In this document: in pieces, positions 9,069 through 17,002 of the stretch
Position numbering within the stretch: position 1 is the first letter of the stretch
Layout: each line of letters opens with the position of its first letter
Origin: JABURQ01 sp029243145
GTDB taxonomy: Bacteria; Planctomycetota; Planctomycetia; Planctomycetales; Planctomycetaceae
Direction of reading: 5' to 3'
NCBI GenBank assembly: GCA_965660145.1
Contig: CBFHYX010000004.1
Location: forward strand, 124,001 to 188,000
Length of the DNA stretch: 64,000 nt
Notes under the pieces: generated by a model
What the model saw: only the letters and a program-made list of their open reading frames with translations
Database searches by the model: none
What the model was told of the DNA's origin: nothing
Translations under genes and position numbers: made by a program

Positions 9069-10601
9069 TTATCGATTCACACTTCGTCCTGAGTTTCGAT
9101 AGTCTTCCAGGACTTTCTCCAAGCGATCAGCCACTTTGGGATGTTGTTCGATGAGATTGTTTTCTTCTGCAATATCATCAGAGAGATTGAATAACTGATA
9201 GGGCTTCGTAAACGGTTTTCCGCTCGGTTTTTCCCGTCCACCGGAGCCGTTTCCTAGCACCAATTTCCAATGGCCGTCTCGAATTGCAAACATACCACTG
9301 ATCGAGTGATTGACTACGAGGGCTTCCCGTTTTGCTTCCTTCTCTCCCCTCAGCATGGGTATCAAAGTGGAGCTGTCTTCCGCTTCAGAATTCTTCAACT
9401 TGGCGTTAACGATTGAGGCACATGTCGCGTAAATGTCGGTATGAGTGATCGGCTGCGAGGACTGGCTACCCGCTGGGATATGACCCGGCCAACGTACAAA
9501 AAATGGGACTCGATGGCCGGCTTCCCAGACATCGGCTTTTGTTCCGCGTAATTCTCCATTGGGGCGATGATTCTCTGCTCGGAACCCCTGGATTTTCGAG
9601 TCGTCCACATGGTCTTTCTTGCCAGCTTCATCATAGCGATACATATAAGAACCATTGTCTGATGTATAGAACACAATCGTGTTCTCAGTGATGCCGGTTT
9701 GATCGAGAGAATCCAAAATTTGTCCCACGGTCCAATCGACCTGCATCACGAAATCCCCATACTCGTTCAATCCCGTTTTTCCTCGAAATCGTTCATGAGG
9801 TTGTGTTGGCTTGTGAGGTGCCGTGAGTGGAAAATATAAGAAGAAAGGTTTCTCTTGTTTCGCCTGCTGTTGCACAACCTGCACGGCTTCTGTCGTTAAT
9901 CGATCCAGAACACCATCAATCACGAACTCTTTGGAGCGTGGCCCGTTACGAACAAAATGAGGGAACCCGACGGGCTGTTGTTCTTCCATGGGAAGTTGAT
10001 TGAAGCGGTCGTTACGGATGTAGACATACGGAGCCATATCGAGAGATGCCGAAACACCAAAGTAGCTATCGAAACCATGATGAATCGGACTGTCTGTGAT
10101 TGTGCCTGCAAAATCGACTCCCGGATCGCCGTCCCATTTCTTGCCTTCTGATACTTTTCCATCCAACATTGGAAACGCCATTCCCAGATGCCATTTTCCG
10201 ACAGCGTGTGTTGAGTAACCTTGCTTTTTCAGTAACGAAGCAATGGTGGATCGATCTGGTTTGATCAACGGAGGGCTATAACCTCCCAAGACGCCTTTCT
10301 TCAGTTTCGATCGCCAACAATACCGGCCGGTCAGTAAAGCATATCTCGTGGGTGTGCAGACTGCCGAGGGAGAATGTGCGTCCGTGAACGTCATTCCTTC
10401 GGCCGCCAATCGATTGAGATTCGGTGTGGGAATCTTTGACTTTTTATTCAGCGATTGCGCATCGCCATATCCCATATCGTCTGCCAGAATCACAATGATG
10501 TTGGGGCGAGGCTCTTTGGCCAACGATGATTCTACAGTCGTGAAGATAAATGCCATCGCGACACAAAGTATCACTAAGGCAAAGGGAGTCGAGTGTCGCA
10601 T
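9069..10601 (-). CDS. Type I sulfatase (arylsulfatase family), secreted
   Basis: A 510-residue sulfatase that hydrolyses a sulfate ester, probably on a sulfated polysaccharide or glycan. A signal peptide covers about residues 1-28. The core starts with the metal-binding ILADDMG (DD at 41-42). The formylglycine motif is C82-T-P-T-R86 followed by LLTGR, so the cysteine would be converted by an anaerobic or FGE-type maturase not present in this window. A second metal motif, YTSDNGS, is present near the middle, along with the family's C-terminal region. The start has an AAGGA ribosome-binding site. Length is normal for S1-family sulfatases. The exact substrate cannot be read from sequence. It is transcribed on its own; the next gene upstream (tspO) lies over 160 bases away. 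Confidence 0.93.
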   Translation of the reverse strand: MRHSTPFALVILCVAMAFIFTTVESSLAKEPRPNIIVILADDMGYGDAQSLNKKSKIPTPNLNRLAAEGMTFTDAHSPSAVCTPTRYALLTGRYCWRSKLKKGVLGGYSPPLIKPDRSTIASLLKKQGYSTHAVGKWHLGMAFPMLDGKVSEGKKWDGDPGVDFAGTITDSPIHHGFDSYFGVSASLDMAPYVYIRNDRFNQLPMEEQQPVGFPHFVRNGPRSKEFVIDGVLDRLTTEAVQVVQQQAKQEKPFFLYFPLTAPHKPTQPHERFRGKTGLNEYGDFVMQVDWTVGQILDSLDQTGITENTIVFYTSDNGSYMYRYDEAGKKDHVDDSKIQGFRAENHRPNGELRGTKADVWEAGHRVPFFVRWPGHIPAGSQSSQPITHTDIYATCASIVNAKLKNSEAEDSSTLIPMLRGEKEAKREALVVNHSISGMFAIRDGHWKLVLGNGSGGREKPSGKPFTKPYQLFNLSDDIAEENNLIEQHPKVADRLEKVLEDYRNSGRSVNR

Positions 10602-10764
10602 AAAATATCCTTAACGGCCGTTGAAAAACTTAATTTTACTGTGTAACGGCTCTTCGAGTACCAATTATCAGAAAATTCATTCTCGGGGAACGCTCGGCAA
10701 GAGTCAAATTGTTCCGTATTCAAATTGCATTGTTCTGACATTGGAATCGCCCTTTCCGCTCATT

Positions 10765-11244
10765 TTAAGGATTCAAAGACCAGAAACCATAGTTAAGAAC
10801 AGATGCGAAACTTACCCACAATAGGTAGGGGACGAGCAAGATTCCTGCGGGCATTGAGCGTCTGGCAAACAAAATGATTGTGGCAAAAATCGCCATCCAT
10901 AACAAAATGATTTCAATCAAAGCGATCCCCGGATTCTGCAGACCAAAAAAGAGCACCGACCATATCACATTCAGAATCAGTTGAACGGCAAAGATTCCTA
11001 GAGGAGCCGCGGCTTTCCAAAACCCTTCTTGCTTCCAGACCAGCCATGCCGCAACGGCCATCATCGCATAGAGAATCGTCCAGAGCGGTCCGAAGATCCA
11101 ATTGGGGGGAGCGTAGGAAGGGCGGTTAAGCGTGGCATACCATCCATCGATTTGAGAGGTTGTGGAAAATGCGCCAATTCCTGATGCGGCGAAACAGATC
11201 AAAAACGACAACATCAATCCGAACCAAAGTTGTTTCACAGTCAT
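10765..11244 (-). CDS. tspO: TspO/MBR family tryptophan-rich membrane protein
   Basis: A 159-residue integral membrane protein with five hydrophobic helices, the usual size and topology for TspO/MBR (bacterial homologue of the peripheral benzodiazepine receptor). The signature region is visible: WYATLNRPSYAPPNWIFGP followed by WTILYAMMAVAAWLVW. The aromatic-rich second half contains ALIEIILLWMA and ends with an Asn- and Trp-rich helix. Family members bind porphyrins and cholesterol-like ligands and modulate tetrapyrrole, stress or light responses; the specific role here is unknown. The gene stands alone. Identification of the family is firm. Confidence 0.93.
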   Translation of the reverse strand: MTVKQLWFGLMLSFLICFAASGIGAFSTTSQIDGWYATLNRPSYAPPNWIFGPLWTILYAMMAVAAWLVWKQEGFWKAAAPLGIFAVQLILNVIWSVLFFGLQNPGIALIEIILLWMAIFATIILFARRSMPAGILLVPYLLWVSFASVLNYGFWSLNP

Positions 11245-11432
11245 TTGCTACACCATTATTATTGTCAATGTTGAGCCGTTAATAGAGTTATTGTAAACAA
11301 TTCAATCGCTGCGAACTGCGAGAGGGCTGAGTTTGTCGAGTTATTGACAGAATACCCCGCATTTTCTAAGGTTCCGCATCATCCAGAGAATTCTCTCCGG
11401 TTGCCCAATCGATCAAAGATCAAAATCCCGTC

Positions 11433-12323
11433 ATGAGTTTCCGACCTCTTCAATCTTATCTCCTTTTCTGTGCGCTCGCCCTCTGTCTGCTGCTGGCGGG
11501 ATGCTCTTTGTGGAATACGAATGACGAAGTCGGGCCGACCGAAACATGGTCAGATGTGTTTGGCACAGATGGCCCAGAAGTTGTTGACGCGAATCGATCC
11601 AGCCTGAGCACTGTAGTTCTGGAAGTGGCACACATCGAACAACCGCTCACCGACATCTCGATGATTGATTTGCTTTGGAAAGAAGTCGATCAGATTGGAG
11701 CGCTCGATTCACAAACTCGGACACAACTGAAAGAGAACGGGATCCGTGTGGGAATTACAGGACCGAATATCCCACGAACACTGGAAAACCTGTTGCAGGT
11801 TGACGCGGCGTGGAGGGAAGAGAGAAGCGATGGTCAACAGGGTAGCACTTTACAAGCCGTGACCGTTTTTTCCGGTGAACCAACACATCTGCATACCGGC
11901 CAGGCTTATGCCGAATGTGAGATCAATGTGCCGAAACTTTCGGGAACAGAAACGATCAAGTTTCAAAACGTCAACTGTCAGTTTCAGGTTGAAGCCGATC
12001 AATTACAGGAAGGTTGGGTCAAACTCCACTTCATCCCGGAGATCCATCATGCTGCTCAGTCACTGAGGCGTGTTGCCACGGAAGATGGCTGGGATTTTCA
12101 GAAGACACAAAAGGTACTTCCTGTTTATGACCAAAAATTCACTCTGACTCTCAACCAGGGCGAAGTGGCTGTTATCAGTGCGACAGAACATAAGCCGGGA
12201 ACTCTCGGACACGCCATGTTTATCGGAGACGGTCACGACGACCAAATTCAGAAGGTGATCGTGATTCGCTTGGCAGATATCCAAAAAGCTCGCAGAAAAT
12301 CATCTCGCGAGGGAGAATTTTAG
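11433..12323 (+). CDS. Predicted lipoprotein of unknown function
   Basis: A 296-residue protein with a type II signal peptide: a hydrophobic stretch and a lipobox L-A-G-C with the modified cysteine at position 24, followed by SLWNTNDE. The mature part is soluble and rich in charged residues and strands, with no recognised domain. It should be attached to a membrane and face the periplasm. It is divergent from tspO and convergent with the PQQ propeller gene, sharing a terminator-like hairpin with the latter. No function is proposed. Confidence 0.8.
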   Translation: MSFRPLQSYLLFCALALCLLLAGCSLWNTNDEVGPTETWSDVFGTDGPEVVDANRSSLSTVVLEVAHIEQPLTDISMIDLLWKEVDQIGALDSQTRTQLKENGIRVGITGPNIPRTLENLLQVDAAWREERSDGQQGSTLQAVTVFSGEPTHLHTGQAYAECEINVPKLSGTETIKFQNVNCQFQVEADQLQEGWVKLHFIPEIHHAAQSLRRVATEDGWDFQKTQKVLPVYDQKFTLTLNQGEVAVISATEHKPGTLGHAMFIGDGHDDQIQKVIVIRLADIQKARRKSSREGEF

Positions 12324-12338
12324 AGCGTGTGCTCTAAA
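12319..12338. terminator. Bidirectional hairpin between convergent genes
   Basis: Perfect inverted repeat TTTAGAGC-gtgt-GCTCTAAA between the lipoprotein gene and the convergent PQQ gene. The lipoprotein TAG stop lies inside the left arm. The flanks are pyrimidine-rich (TCTCTCTATTT) on the plus strand and AAAATTC on the other, so it is a plausible but weak shared terminator. Confidence 0.45.
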
Positions 12339-12344
12339 GTCTCT

Positions 12345-13673
12345 CTATTTCGCTGAGAGATCAACGCGAACCAGTTCTTTGTCGTTGCGGGCAAAGAGTG
12401 ATTGTTCGCCAAACGCGGGATGGCTCCATACCACCTGACGACCGAAGGCTTCGTTGGTTGGTTCCAGGACGTGAAACCGACCGAGTTCTTTGTATCCTTC
12501 GCGTGAGAGATTTGCCAGAATCAAATCCCCCGTCTCACTGAAGAGCCAGAAGTGTTTGCCGTGTTTGACCAGATAGGCGGTTGCGTGTCGGTCTCCGCGG
12601 GGATTCCCGTTGGTAGGAGCGGTTGTCGACCAGAGGCGTTTTCCATCTACGATATTGGCGCCAATGAGTGCGCCGGTGTTGATGTCGCAACCGTAAATCA
12701 TTCCGTCTTCCATGAACGGTGTCGAGTTGCAACTGTAAATCGCCGACTTCGTATTCCCTTCCCAGACGATTTTTGCGCCCGGTTTGGAATCGTCCAACTC
12801 GATTAGTGCGCCGACAGCACCGATACCACTAACAAACAGTTTGTTCCCAAGTTTCAACGGCATTGCGACCGACATGCCGTATTGAGGTTGAATCGGTAGG
12901 GACCAGTACTGGTCACCGGTTTGAGGGTTCAATGCACTGAGAGAGATCGGGGACCAGATTAAAAGCTGTTCAACTCCGGCATGTTTAATGATTGACGGTG
13001 GGCAGTAACCCTGTTCGGGTGCATCCAAAGACCGCCAGACTTCCTTGCCAGAGTTTTTATTGAAAGCAACCGCGACACTTCCTTTTCCCCCCACAACACA
13101 AATCAGTAGATCACCGTGGACGAGAGGGTGAGCGGAGTGTCCCCAGAAAGGAGACTTGGTGTTGTACTCTTCATTCAAACTTTTGGACCAGACTTTCTTG
13201 CCATCACTCGTTTGATAGCATCCGAGTCTTCCTTCGGCTCCAAGAAAGTAGACATGGCCTTCATCAACGGTTGGTGTGCAGCGTGGGCCGGCGGCATAAG
13301 AAAGTTTGTAGGGTTGATCGTACTCCACGCTCCACAGTTCTTTGCCGTTATTGACATCAAAGCAACGAAGCCGTTCTTCTCCGGTGAGTTCTGTGGTACC
13401 GCCGGGGCTATTTTTGATCTCGCCTGACGTTTTAAGGTAATCAGCGACAAAGACTTTTCCGTCAGCCACTGCCGGTCCGGCGTATCCCAATCCAACCGAA
13501 ACTCGCCATTTGATCGGCAATCCTGATTTGGGAATCGAGTCCGTAATGCCTGAATCGGTCCAGACACCATCTCGTTCAGGGCCACGCCACTGAGGCCAGT
13601 CACCCGCAGAAACGACTTGAGTCAAAAAACTGGCAAGGGTGACAACAATCATCGATAGGCGTGAGAACAACAT
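12345..13673 (-). CDS. Secreted PQQ-like beta-propeller protein (WPQWRGP type)
   Basis: A 442-residue secreted protein with a signal peptide ending at VVSA and the mature N-terminus GDWPQWRGP, the hallmark of a very large planctomycete family. Repeated blade motifs typical of PQQ-like quinoprotein propellers are seen, including GKVFVADYL, LRCFDVNNGKELW, GRLGCYQTSDGKKVW and NKNSGKEVW. The start at 13673 is preferred because GGAG lies 7 bases upstream and it opens directly into the signal peptide; an ATG four codons earlier is less well placed. Homologues are mostly uncharacterised: some propellers bind PQQ as dehydrogenases, while others (BamB) act as scaffolds. No haem or dehydrogenase-specific motif is visible, so a scaffold or binding role is equally possible. 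Confidence 0.85.
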   Translation of the reverse strand: MLFSRLSMIVVTLASFLTQVVSAGDWPQWRGPERDGVWTDSGITDSIPKSGLPIKWRVSVGLGYAGPAVADGKVFVADYLKTSGEIKNSPGGTTELTGEERLRCFDVNNGKELWSVEYDQPYKLSYAAGPRCTPTVDEGHVYFLGAEGRLGCYQTSDGKKVWSKSLNEEYNTKSPFWGHSAHPLVHGDLLICVVGGKGSVAVAFNKNSGKEVWRSLDAPEQGYCPPSIIKHAGVEQLLIWSPISLSALNPQTGDQYWSLPIQPQYGMSVAMPLKLGNKLFVSGIGAVGALIELDDSKPGAKIVWEGNTKSAIYSCNSTPFMEDGMIYGCDINTGALIGANIVDGKRLWSTTAPTNGNPRGDRHATAYLVKHGKHFWLFSETGDLILANLSREGYKELGRFHVLEPTNEAFGRQVVWSHPAFGEQSLFARNDKELVRVDLSAK

Positions 13674-13846
13674 CCGAATCTCCATTTAATCGGTCTGACA
13701 CTTGGGTGATCTGATTATTGGCAGGGAAGAGCAGCAGGTCAACGACCGACAAGATGCTGTCACATCGGTTTGTTGACGAAATGGTGAACTTTTATCATTA
13801 ATGGTTGTCAATAATGGAACGTAACCGCAGGAAATGTGGAGGCATC

Positions 13847-14575
13847 ATGAATAAAGAACCAAAATCGACCACGGAAGAAATTTGGCAAAGATTCGACAAC
13901 GATGTCGAACGCTTCTCCAATTTGGAAACCGGTCAATCCGCCACCATCGACGCAGTCCTGGCGCTCGATTTAATCGCCGAATCTGCCGCCGCCGTCACTC
14001 CAGAGGCACGCGACCTGATAGATGTTGGCTGCGGTGCGGGAAACTTTTCTCTCAAACTGTTGCGGCAACTTCCTTGCATGAATGTCCGGTTGCTCGACTT
14101 AAGCCAGCCCATGCTCGAGCGTGCGGTGGATCGAGTCTCCTTAGAAACCACAGGGACAGTTCAGGCAGAGCAGGGGGATCTTCGAGAAGTTGATCTGGGA
14201 GTTGAAACGGCCGACGTGATCGTCGCGGCAGCCGTGCTCCATCATCTGCGTACCGAAGAAGAATGGCTTGGCGTCTTTCAGAAATTCTACGCGGCTCTCA
14301 GACCGGGAGGGTCGGTCTGGATTTTTGATTTGATCAAAGCCGAGATCCCGGCACTCGAATCGTTGATGAAAAGTCGTTACAGCGATTATCTGGTTGGCTT
14401 GAAGGATGGAGAGTACCGCGACCAGGTCTTCGCTTACATCGAGAAGGAAGACACGCCGCAGTCGCTGACGTTTCAAACGAATCTGTTGCAGCAGGTCGGC
14501 TTTTCACAAGTCGAAGTGCTGCACAAGAATGTTTGCTTCGCCGCGTTTGGTGCGGTGAAAATAATTGATTCCTAG
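13847..14575 (+). CDS. Class I SAM-dependent methyltransferase
   Basis: A 242-residue methyltransferase. Motif I is DVGCGAGNF (59-67), the acidic residue after strand 2 is in LLDLSQPML, and a motif II/III-like ADVIVAAAVLHHL and a post-motif PGGSVWIFDL follow. The start at 13847 is chosen because GGAGG stands four bases before it; the open frame extends 14 codons upstream but without a signal. The substrate is unknown; the fold is used for small molecules and quinone or lipid precursors. Its stop codon overlaps that of the convergent prepilin peptidase gene through a shared CTAG. Confidence 0.87.
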   Translation: MNKEPKSTTEEIWQRFDNDVERFSNLETGQSATIDAVLALDLIAESAAAVTPEARDLIDVGCGAGNFSLKLLRQLPCMNVRLLDLSQPMLERAVDRVSLETTGTVQAEQGDLREVDLGVETADVIVAAAVLHHLRTEEEWLGVFQKFYAALRPGGSVWIFDLIKAEIPALESLMKSRYSDYLVGLKDGEYRDQVFAYIEKEDTPQSLTFQTNLLQQVGFSQVEVLHKNVCFAAFGAVKIIDS

Positions 14576-15063
14576 AGGGACAGCAGATTTCGAGCGGGTG
14601 TTGCGATGTCGAGGAGCACAATGCCCCAGACCGCGATAGTCACCGGCAGCGCGAGTTCAATACCGCGAATCTTCTCTTCTGAGGGCTCTCGTGTTTGAGC
14701 CAGCAATCGACGACCCACACTGAGAACTAACACCAGAATCGTACTGATCAATAAAACGTACAGAGTCGGCTTGAAGCCGAGCCAGACACCAATGGCTTCC
14801 ATCAATTTGACATCACCACCACCACTGCCACCCGTCATCCACAGGACAAAGAATGTCCCAAATCCGATGGCAAAACCGGCGGCAGCATGTCCGAGACCGG
14901 CGACGCCATGGAATCCAACTTGCCAAGCAATACCGGCAACAAGTCCACACAGCGTTAACCAGTTAGGAATCCGTTGAGACTTTAAGTCAGAAACAGTTGC
15001 CCAAATTGTGAACAATGCCAGATAAAAATAGGCAACAAGTTGTGATGTTGAAAGATCGAACAT
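14572..15063 (-). CDS. Type IV prepilin peptidase, A24/TadV-CpaA type
   Basis: A 163-residue membrane aspartic protease of the short TadV/CpaA type, lacking the N-methyltransferase domain. The two catalytic aspartates are visible: D26 in VSDLKSQRIPN and D84 in GGSGGGDVKLM, the GxGDxK motif. Five to six hydrophobic helices surround them. It would cleave the leader of the Flp pilin and the TadE-like pseudopilins encoded just upstream on the same strand. The ATPase, secretin and platform genes of a full Tad system are not in this window. It is the most downstream gene of this minus-strand cluster. Confidence 0.9.
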   Translation of the reverse strand: MFDLSTSQLVAYFYLALFTIWATVSDLKSQRIPNWLTLCGLVAGIAWQVGFHGVAGLGHAAAGFAIGFGTFFVLWMTGGSGGGDVKLMEAIGVWLGFKPTLYVLLISTILVLVLSVGRRLLAQTREPSEEKIRGIELALPVTIAVWGIVLLDIATPARNLLSL

Positions 15064-15101
15064 GGTAGGGCTTTCAGGTTTGGTGAGTCATTCTGCGATG
15101 A

Positions 15102-15248
15102 TTAGGACTCGTTGGGCTCTTTGGCTTGAACGTCTTTGTCTTTTTGACGAAAACGTTTGGCAATCAAATGGACGGCGATTAACAAACCCAGCGAGATGCA
15201 CAAAAACTGCACCAGCCAGATTGTGAACTCCCGAAAAATCGGTTGCAT
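15102..15248 (-). CDS. 48-residue single-pass membrane peptide in the pilus locus
   Basis: A short open frame starts with ATG at 15248, ten bases after the TadE-like gene, and ends with TAA at 15102, 38 bases before the prepilin peptidase. The product MQPIFREFTIWLVQ... has one hydrophobic helix (about residues 9-30) followed by a highly charged tail containing RFRQKDKD. The tight spacing on both sides and the clear membrane-plus-charged-tail layout argue for a real gene. I do not recognise the family. A small accessory factor for pilus assembly or prepilin processing is inference from context. The ribosome-binding site is weak. Confidence 0.6.
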   Translation of the reverse strand: MQPIFREFTIWLVQFLCISLGLLIAVHLIAKRFRQKDKDVQAKEPNES

Positions 15249-15258
15249 AATGTTGTGG

Positions 15259-15843
15259 TTATTCCAGGTTCGCCAATGATCGATACTGATAGTTGTACGC
15301 GTTAATGCTGAATCCGAATGTCGCTAACAGATCTGGAACGGGACGGTTCGTCACAGTATCGCTCACAGGAGTTCTGAGTGTAACGATCACTTGATTTGTT
15401 CCCGGAGCCGCCGCAGCGACTGCCAGATTCGAGTCTCCCCATTCATAACTTTGATTCGAGGCTCCGAGGCGATCAGGGATGGTAATATTTCCATAGTCGA
15501 TGCGAAGGTAGGCGTCTCCTTGATTGGGGGCTGCCGGTTCGGTCAGACTCAAATCAATCTGATGGATCTGGAGTATTTCGCGGACATGCTCTGTGACCGG
15601 TTCTCCCTGGTCGGCTTCTCCTCCCAGTTCTGCCGCTTTTCGTGCTCCCTCAATCGTTGCGGTATTAAGAGTGTGACCAACCAGCATGATGTAGCCGAAC
15701 TCAAAAATGGCCAAAGTGGCGATGATCAAGATCGGCAGGACCAGAATAAATTCCAAAATGACAGCGCCTCTTGTCGGTCGCGGCTCTCGGAGCAACGATG
15801 AAGAGTGGTCATCTGTGAATATTATTGTCGAGTTTGATCGCAA
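15259..15843 (-). CDS. TadE-like pseudopilin
   Basis: A 194-residue TadE/TadG-type minor pseudopilin. A basic N-terminal stretch leads to the cleavage-like motif R-G|AVILEF with Glu at +5 (E31), then one long hydrophobic helix (LPILIIATLAIFEFGYIML) and an external domain of about 140 residues. The only start in frame is a TTG at 15843 with GGGAA eight bases before it. It would be processed by the A24 peptidase encoded downstream and take part in Tad pilus assembly. A paralogue (16290-16940) lies on the opposite strand across the Flp pilin gene, and the two share the ending motif LLATFGFxI. Confidence 0.88.
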   Translation of the reverse strand: MRSNSTIIFTDDHSSSLLREPRPTRGAVILEFILVLPILIIATLAIFEFGYIMLVGHTLNTATIEGARKAAELGGEADQGEPVTEHVREILQIHQIDLSLTEPAAPNQGDAYLRIDYGNITIPDRLGASNQSYEWGDSNLAVAAAAPGTNQVIVTLRTPVSDTVTNRPVPDLLATFGFSINAYNYQYRSLANLE

Positions 15844-15952
15844 AAAACTATTTCCCGATTCGATGTCATTCCAGTGGAACTGTTACCGGGTGTTAACACC
15901 CAGCGCATACGCAGGGTATCTAAGTGGCAATTACCATGCACGCCGGATTGTA

Positions 15953-15989
15953 TTTCTATAAGTCATTTATGATAAGTGACTTATAGAAA
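15953..15989 (-). terminator. Perfect 13-bp hairpin directly after the Flp pilin stop codon
   Basis: Perfect inverted repeat TTTCTATAAGTCA / TGACTTATAGAAA with an 11-base loop. It starts immediately after the TAA of the pilin gene and ends 110 bases before the next gene on the same strand. It is AT-rich and lacks a T-run, so it is more likely an mRNA-stabilising or attenuating hairpin than a complete terminator. This would allow more pilin than downstream assembly proteins to be made. Confidence 0.55.
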
Positions 15990-16166
15990 TTAAACGATTG
16001 ATTCGATGGCCGTTGCCAAATCCATCAGCTCGTTCACCAATGCGTTGCGAACACAGACCAAGCCGACAATCACACCGATTCCTACGATGGTGAGCAGCAG
16101 GATGTATTCGGCGAAAATTGAACCTCTGCGACGACTTACGTCATTTTTGATACGTTTGCGAATCAC
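15990..16166 (-). CDS. Flp-type (type IVb) pilin
   Basis: A 58-residue pilin. The Flp signature is present: basic leader, then RRRG|SIFAEY with Glu at +5 and Tyr at +6, then one continuous hydrophobic helix (ILLLTIVGIGVIVGLVCV) and a short tail. The GTG at 16166 is preferred as start, with AAAGGG eight bases upstream. A TTG at 16211 is also in frame, but it coincides with the expected transcription start of the sigma54-like promoter just upstream and so could hardly be translated. The pilin is polymerised into a thin adhesive Tad pilus after cleavage by the A24 peptidase. Confidence 0.82.
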   Translation of the reverse strand: MIRKRIKNDVSRRRGSIFAEYILLLTIVGIGVIVGLVCVRNALVNELMDLATAIESIV

Positions 16167-16220
16167 GGGCCAAGCCCTTTCTGAAACATTTTGATAACGA
16201 CTACAGCACAAAATTAATAT

Positions 16221-16237
16221 TGCAGTCAGTGTGCCAA
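16221..16237 (-). promoter_or_regulatory. Sigma54-like (-24/-12) promoter of the Flp pilin gene
   Basis: On the minus strand the sequence TTGGCACACTGACTGCA matches the sigma54 consensus, with GG and GC separated by exactly 10 bases. Transcription would start about 12 bases further on, near 16210. Sigma54 control of pilin genes is known in other bacteria. No enhancer-binding protein gene is seen nearby. Confidence 0.55.
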
Positions 16238-16291
16238 CTGATAGGGGAATTTACTAAGAACGCGTGTTTATCAGTTATACACCGAGTAAAT
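16236..16291. promoter_or_regulatory. Nested inverted repeats between divergent pilus genes
   Basis: Two nested dyads lie between the Flp pilin and the second TadE-like gene. AACTGATA (16236-16243) pairs with TATCAGTT (16269-16276), and ATTTACT (16249-16255) pairs with AGTAAAT (16285-16291). The spacing suits operator or enhancer sites for a dimeric regulator acting on both divergent promoters. This is inference from symmetry alone. Confidence 0.35.
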
Positions 16292-16940
16292 GCCACTATT
16301 TACGATCTCGGAAAATTCTTGTTTCCACAAAATGACAGCTCTCGGCACTCTCCATGCTCTAGTGCCAGATATGAAGATTTTGCGCGCCCATCGAGAATCA
16401 CCCAATTCAGGCTGTATGAGTCGAATCTGCGCTGAGAGTTCACAGCGAAGAGGCGTTGTGACATTGGAGTTGATTCTCGTTTTTCCGATTCTGATGATCG
16501 TGTTGTTAGCGATCATTGAGTTCGGTTTGATTTACTCGACAATCCAGCATGTGTCCTATTCAAGTCGATTGGGGGCAAAGCTTTCCTCCGAACAATCAAC
16601 GGTTGCGTTGGGAACGTATAATCAAAACGCCGGCGTCAGCCCATTGAGAACCGAAATTAATAGCTATCTGACGACAGCCGGCTTCAATACACTCTCTTGT
16701 CAAATCACTCTTCAGCACAATGTTATGGGGGCAGCCAATAACACGCAGGAGAATCCCGATCCTGCACCTGCCGGGTGTGATTGCGTCGCTCCCGTGAATA
16801 ATCTGCCAGTCGGATCCGAGTACGTGCGTGTTACGGTTTGTGTTCCGGTGACTGGCAACGTCCCCAATTTATTGGCGACATTCGGATTCAATATTTCCGA
16901 TTATGAAGTCGAACAAACAACCACTTTTCGTTACGAATAA
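16290..16940 (+). CDS. TadE-like pseudopilin (second copy)
   Basis: A pseudopilin with the motif QRRG|VVTLE (Glu at +5), a long hydrophobic helix (LILVFPILMIVLLAIIEFGL) and an external domain containing a Cys pair in GCDCVAP. It shares the ending LLATFGFNI with the TadE-like protein at 15259-15843. The first ATG at 16290 gives 216 residues; ATGs at 16371 or 16416 would give a more typical short basic leader, and none has a good ribosome-binding site. The next frame starts two bases after its stop, showing that it once headed a longer pilus operon. Confidence 0.82.
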   Translation: MPLFTISENSCFHKMTALGTLHALVPDMKILRAHRESPNSGCMSRICAESSQRRGVVTLELILVFPILMIVLLAIIEFGLIYSTIQHVSYSSRLGAKLSSEQSTVALGTYNQNAGVSPLRTEINSYLTTAGFNTLSCQITLQHNVMGAANNTQENPDPAPAGCDCVAPVNNLPVGSEYVRVTVCVPVTGNVPNLLATFGFNISDYEVEQTTTFRYE

Positions 16941-16942
16941 TC

Positions 16943-17002
16943 ATGCGATCTCTCTCATCTGTTTTCGATCTTTCCCGCAAACGTCGCGGTGTCGCCACGT
17001 TG
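16943..17002 (+). pseudogene. 5' remnant of a third Tad pseudopilin (TadG-like) gene
   Basis: An ATG two bases after the TadE-like stop starts the peptide MRSLSSVFDLSRKRRGVATL, a basic leader plus RRG|VATL, the exact N-terminal layout of the two neighbouring pseudopilins and of TadG. After about 20 codons the frame continues with sequence unrelated to a membrane helix, which is the antisense of the cellulase gene. The rest of the gene has therefore been lost at a recombination breakpoint near 17000. Confidence 0.6.
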
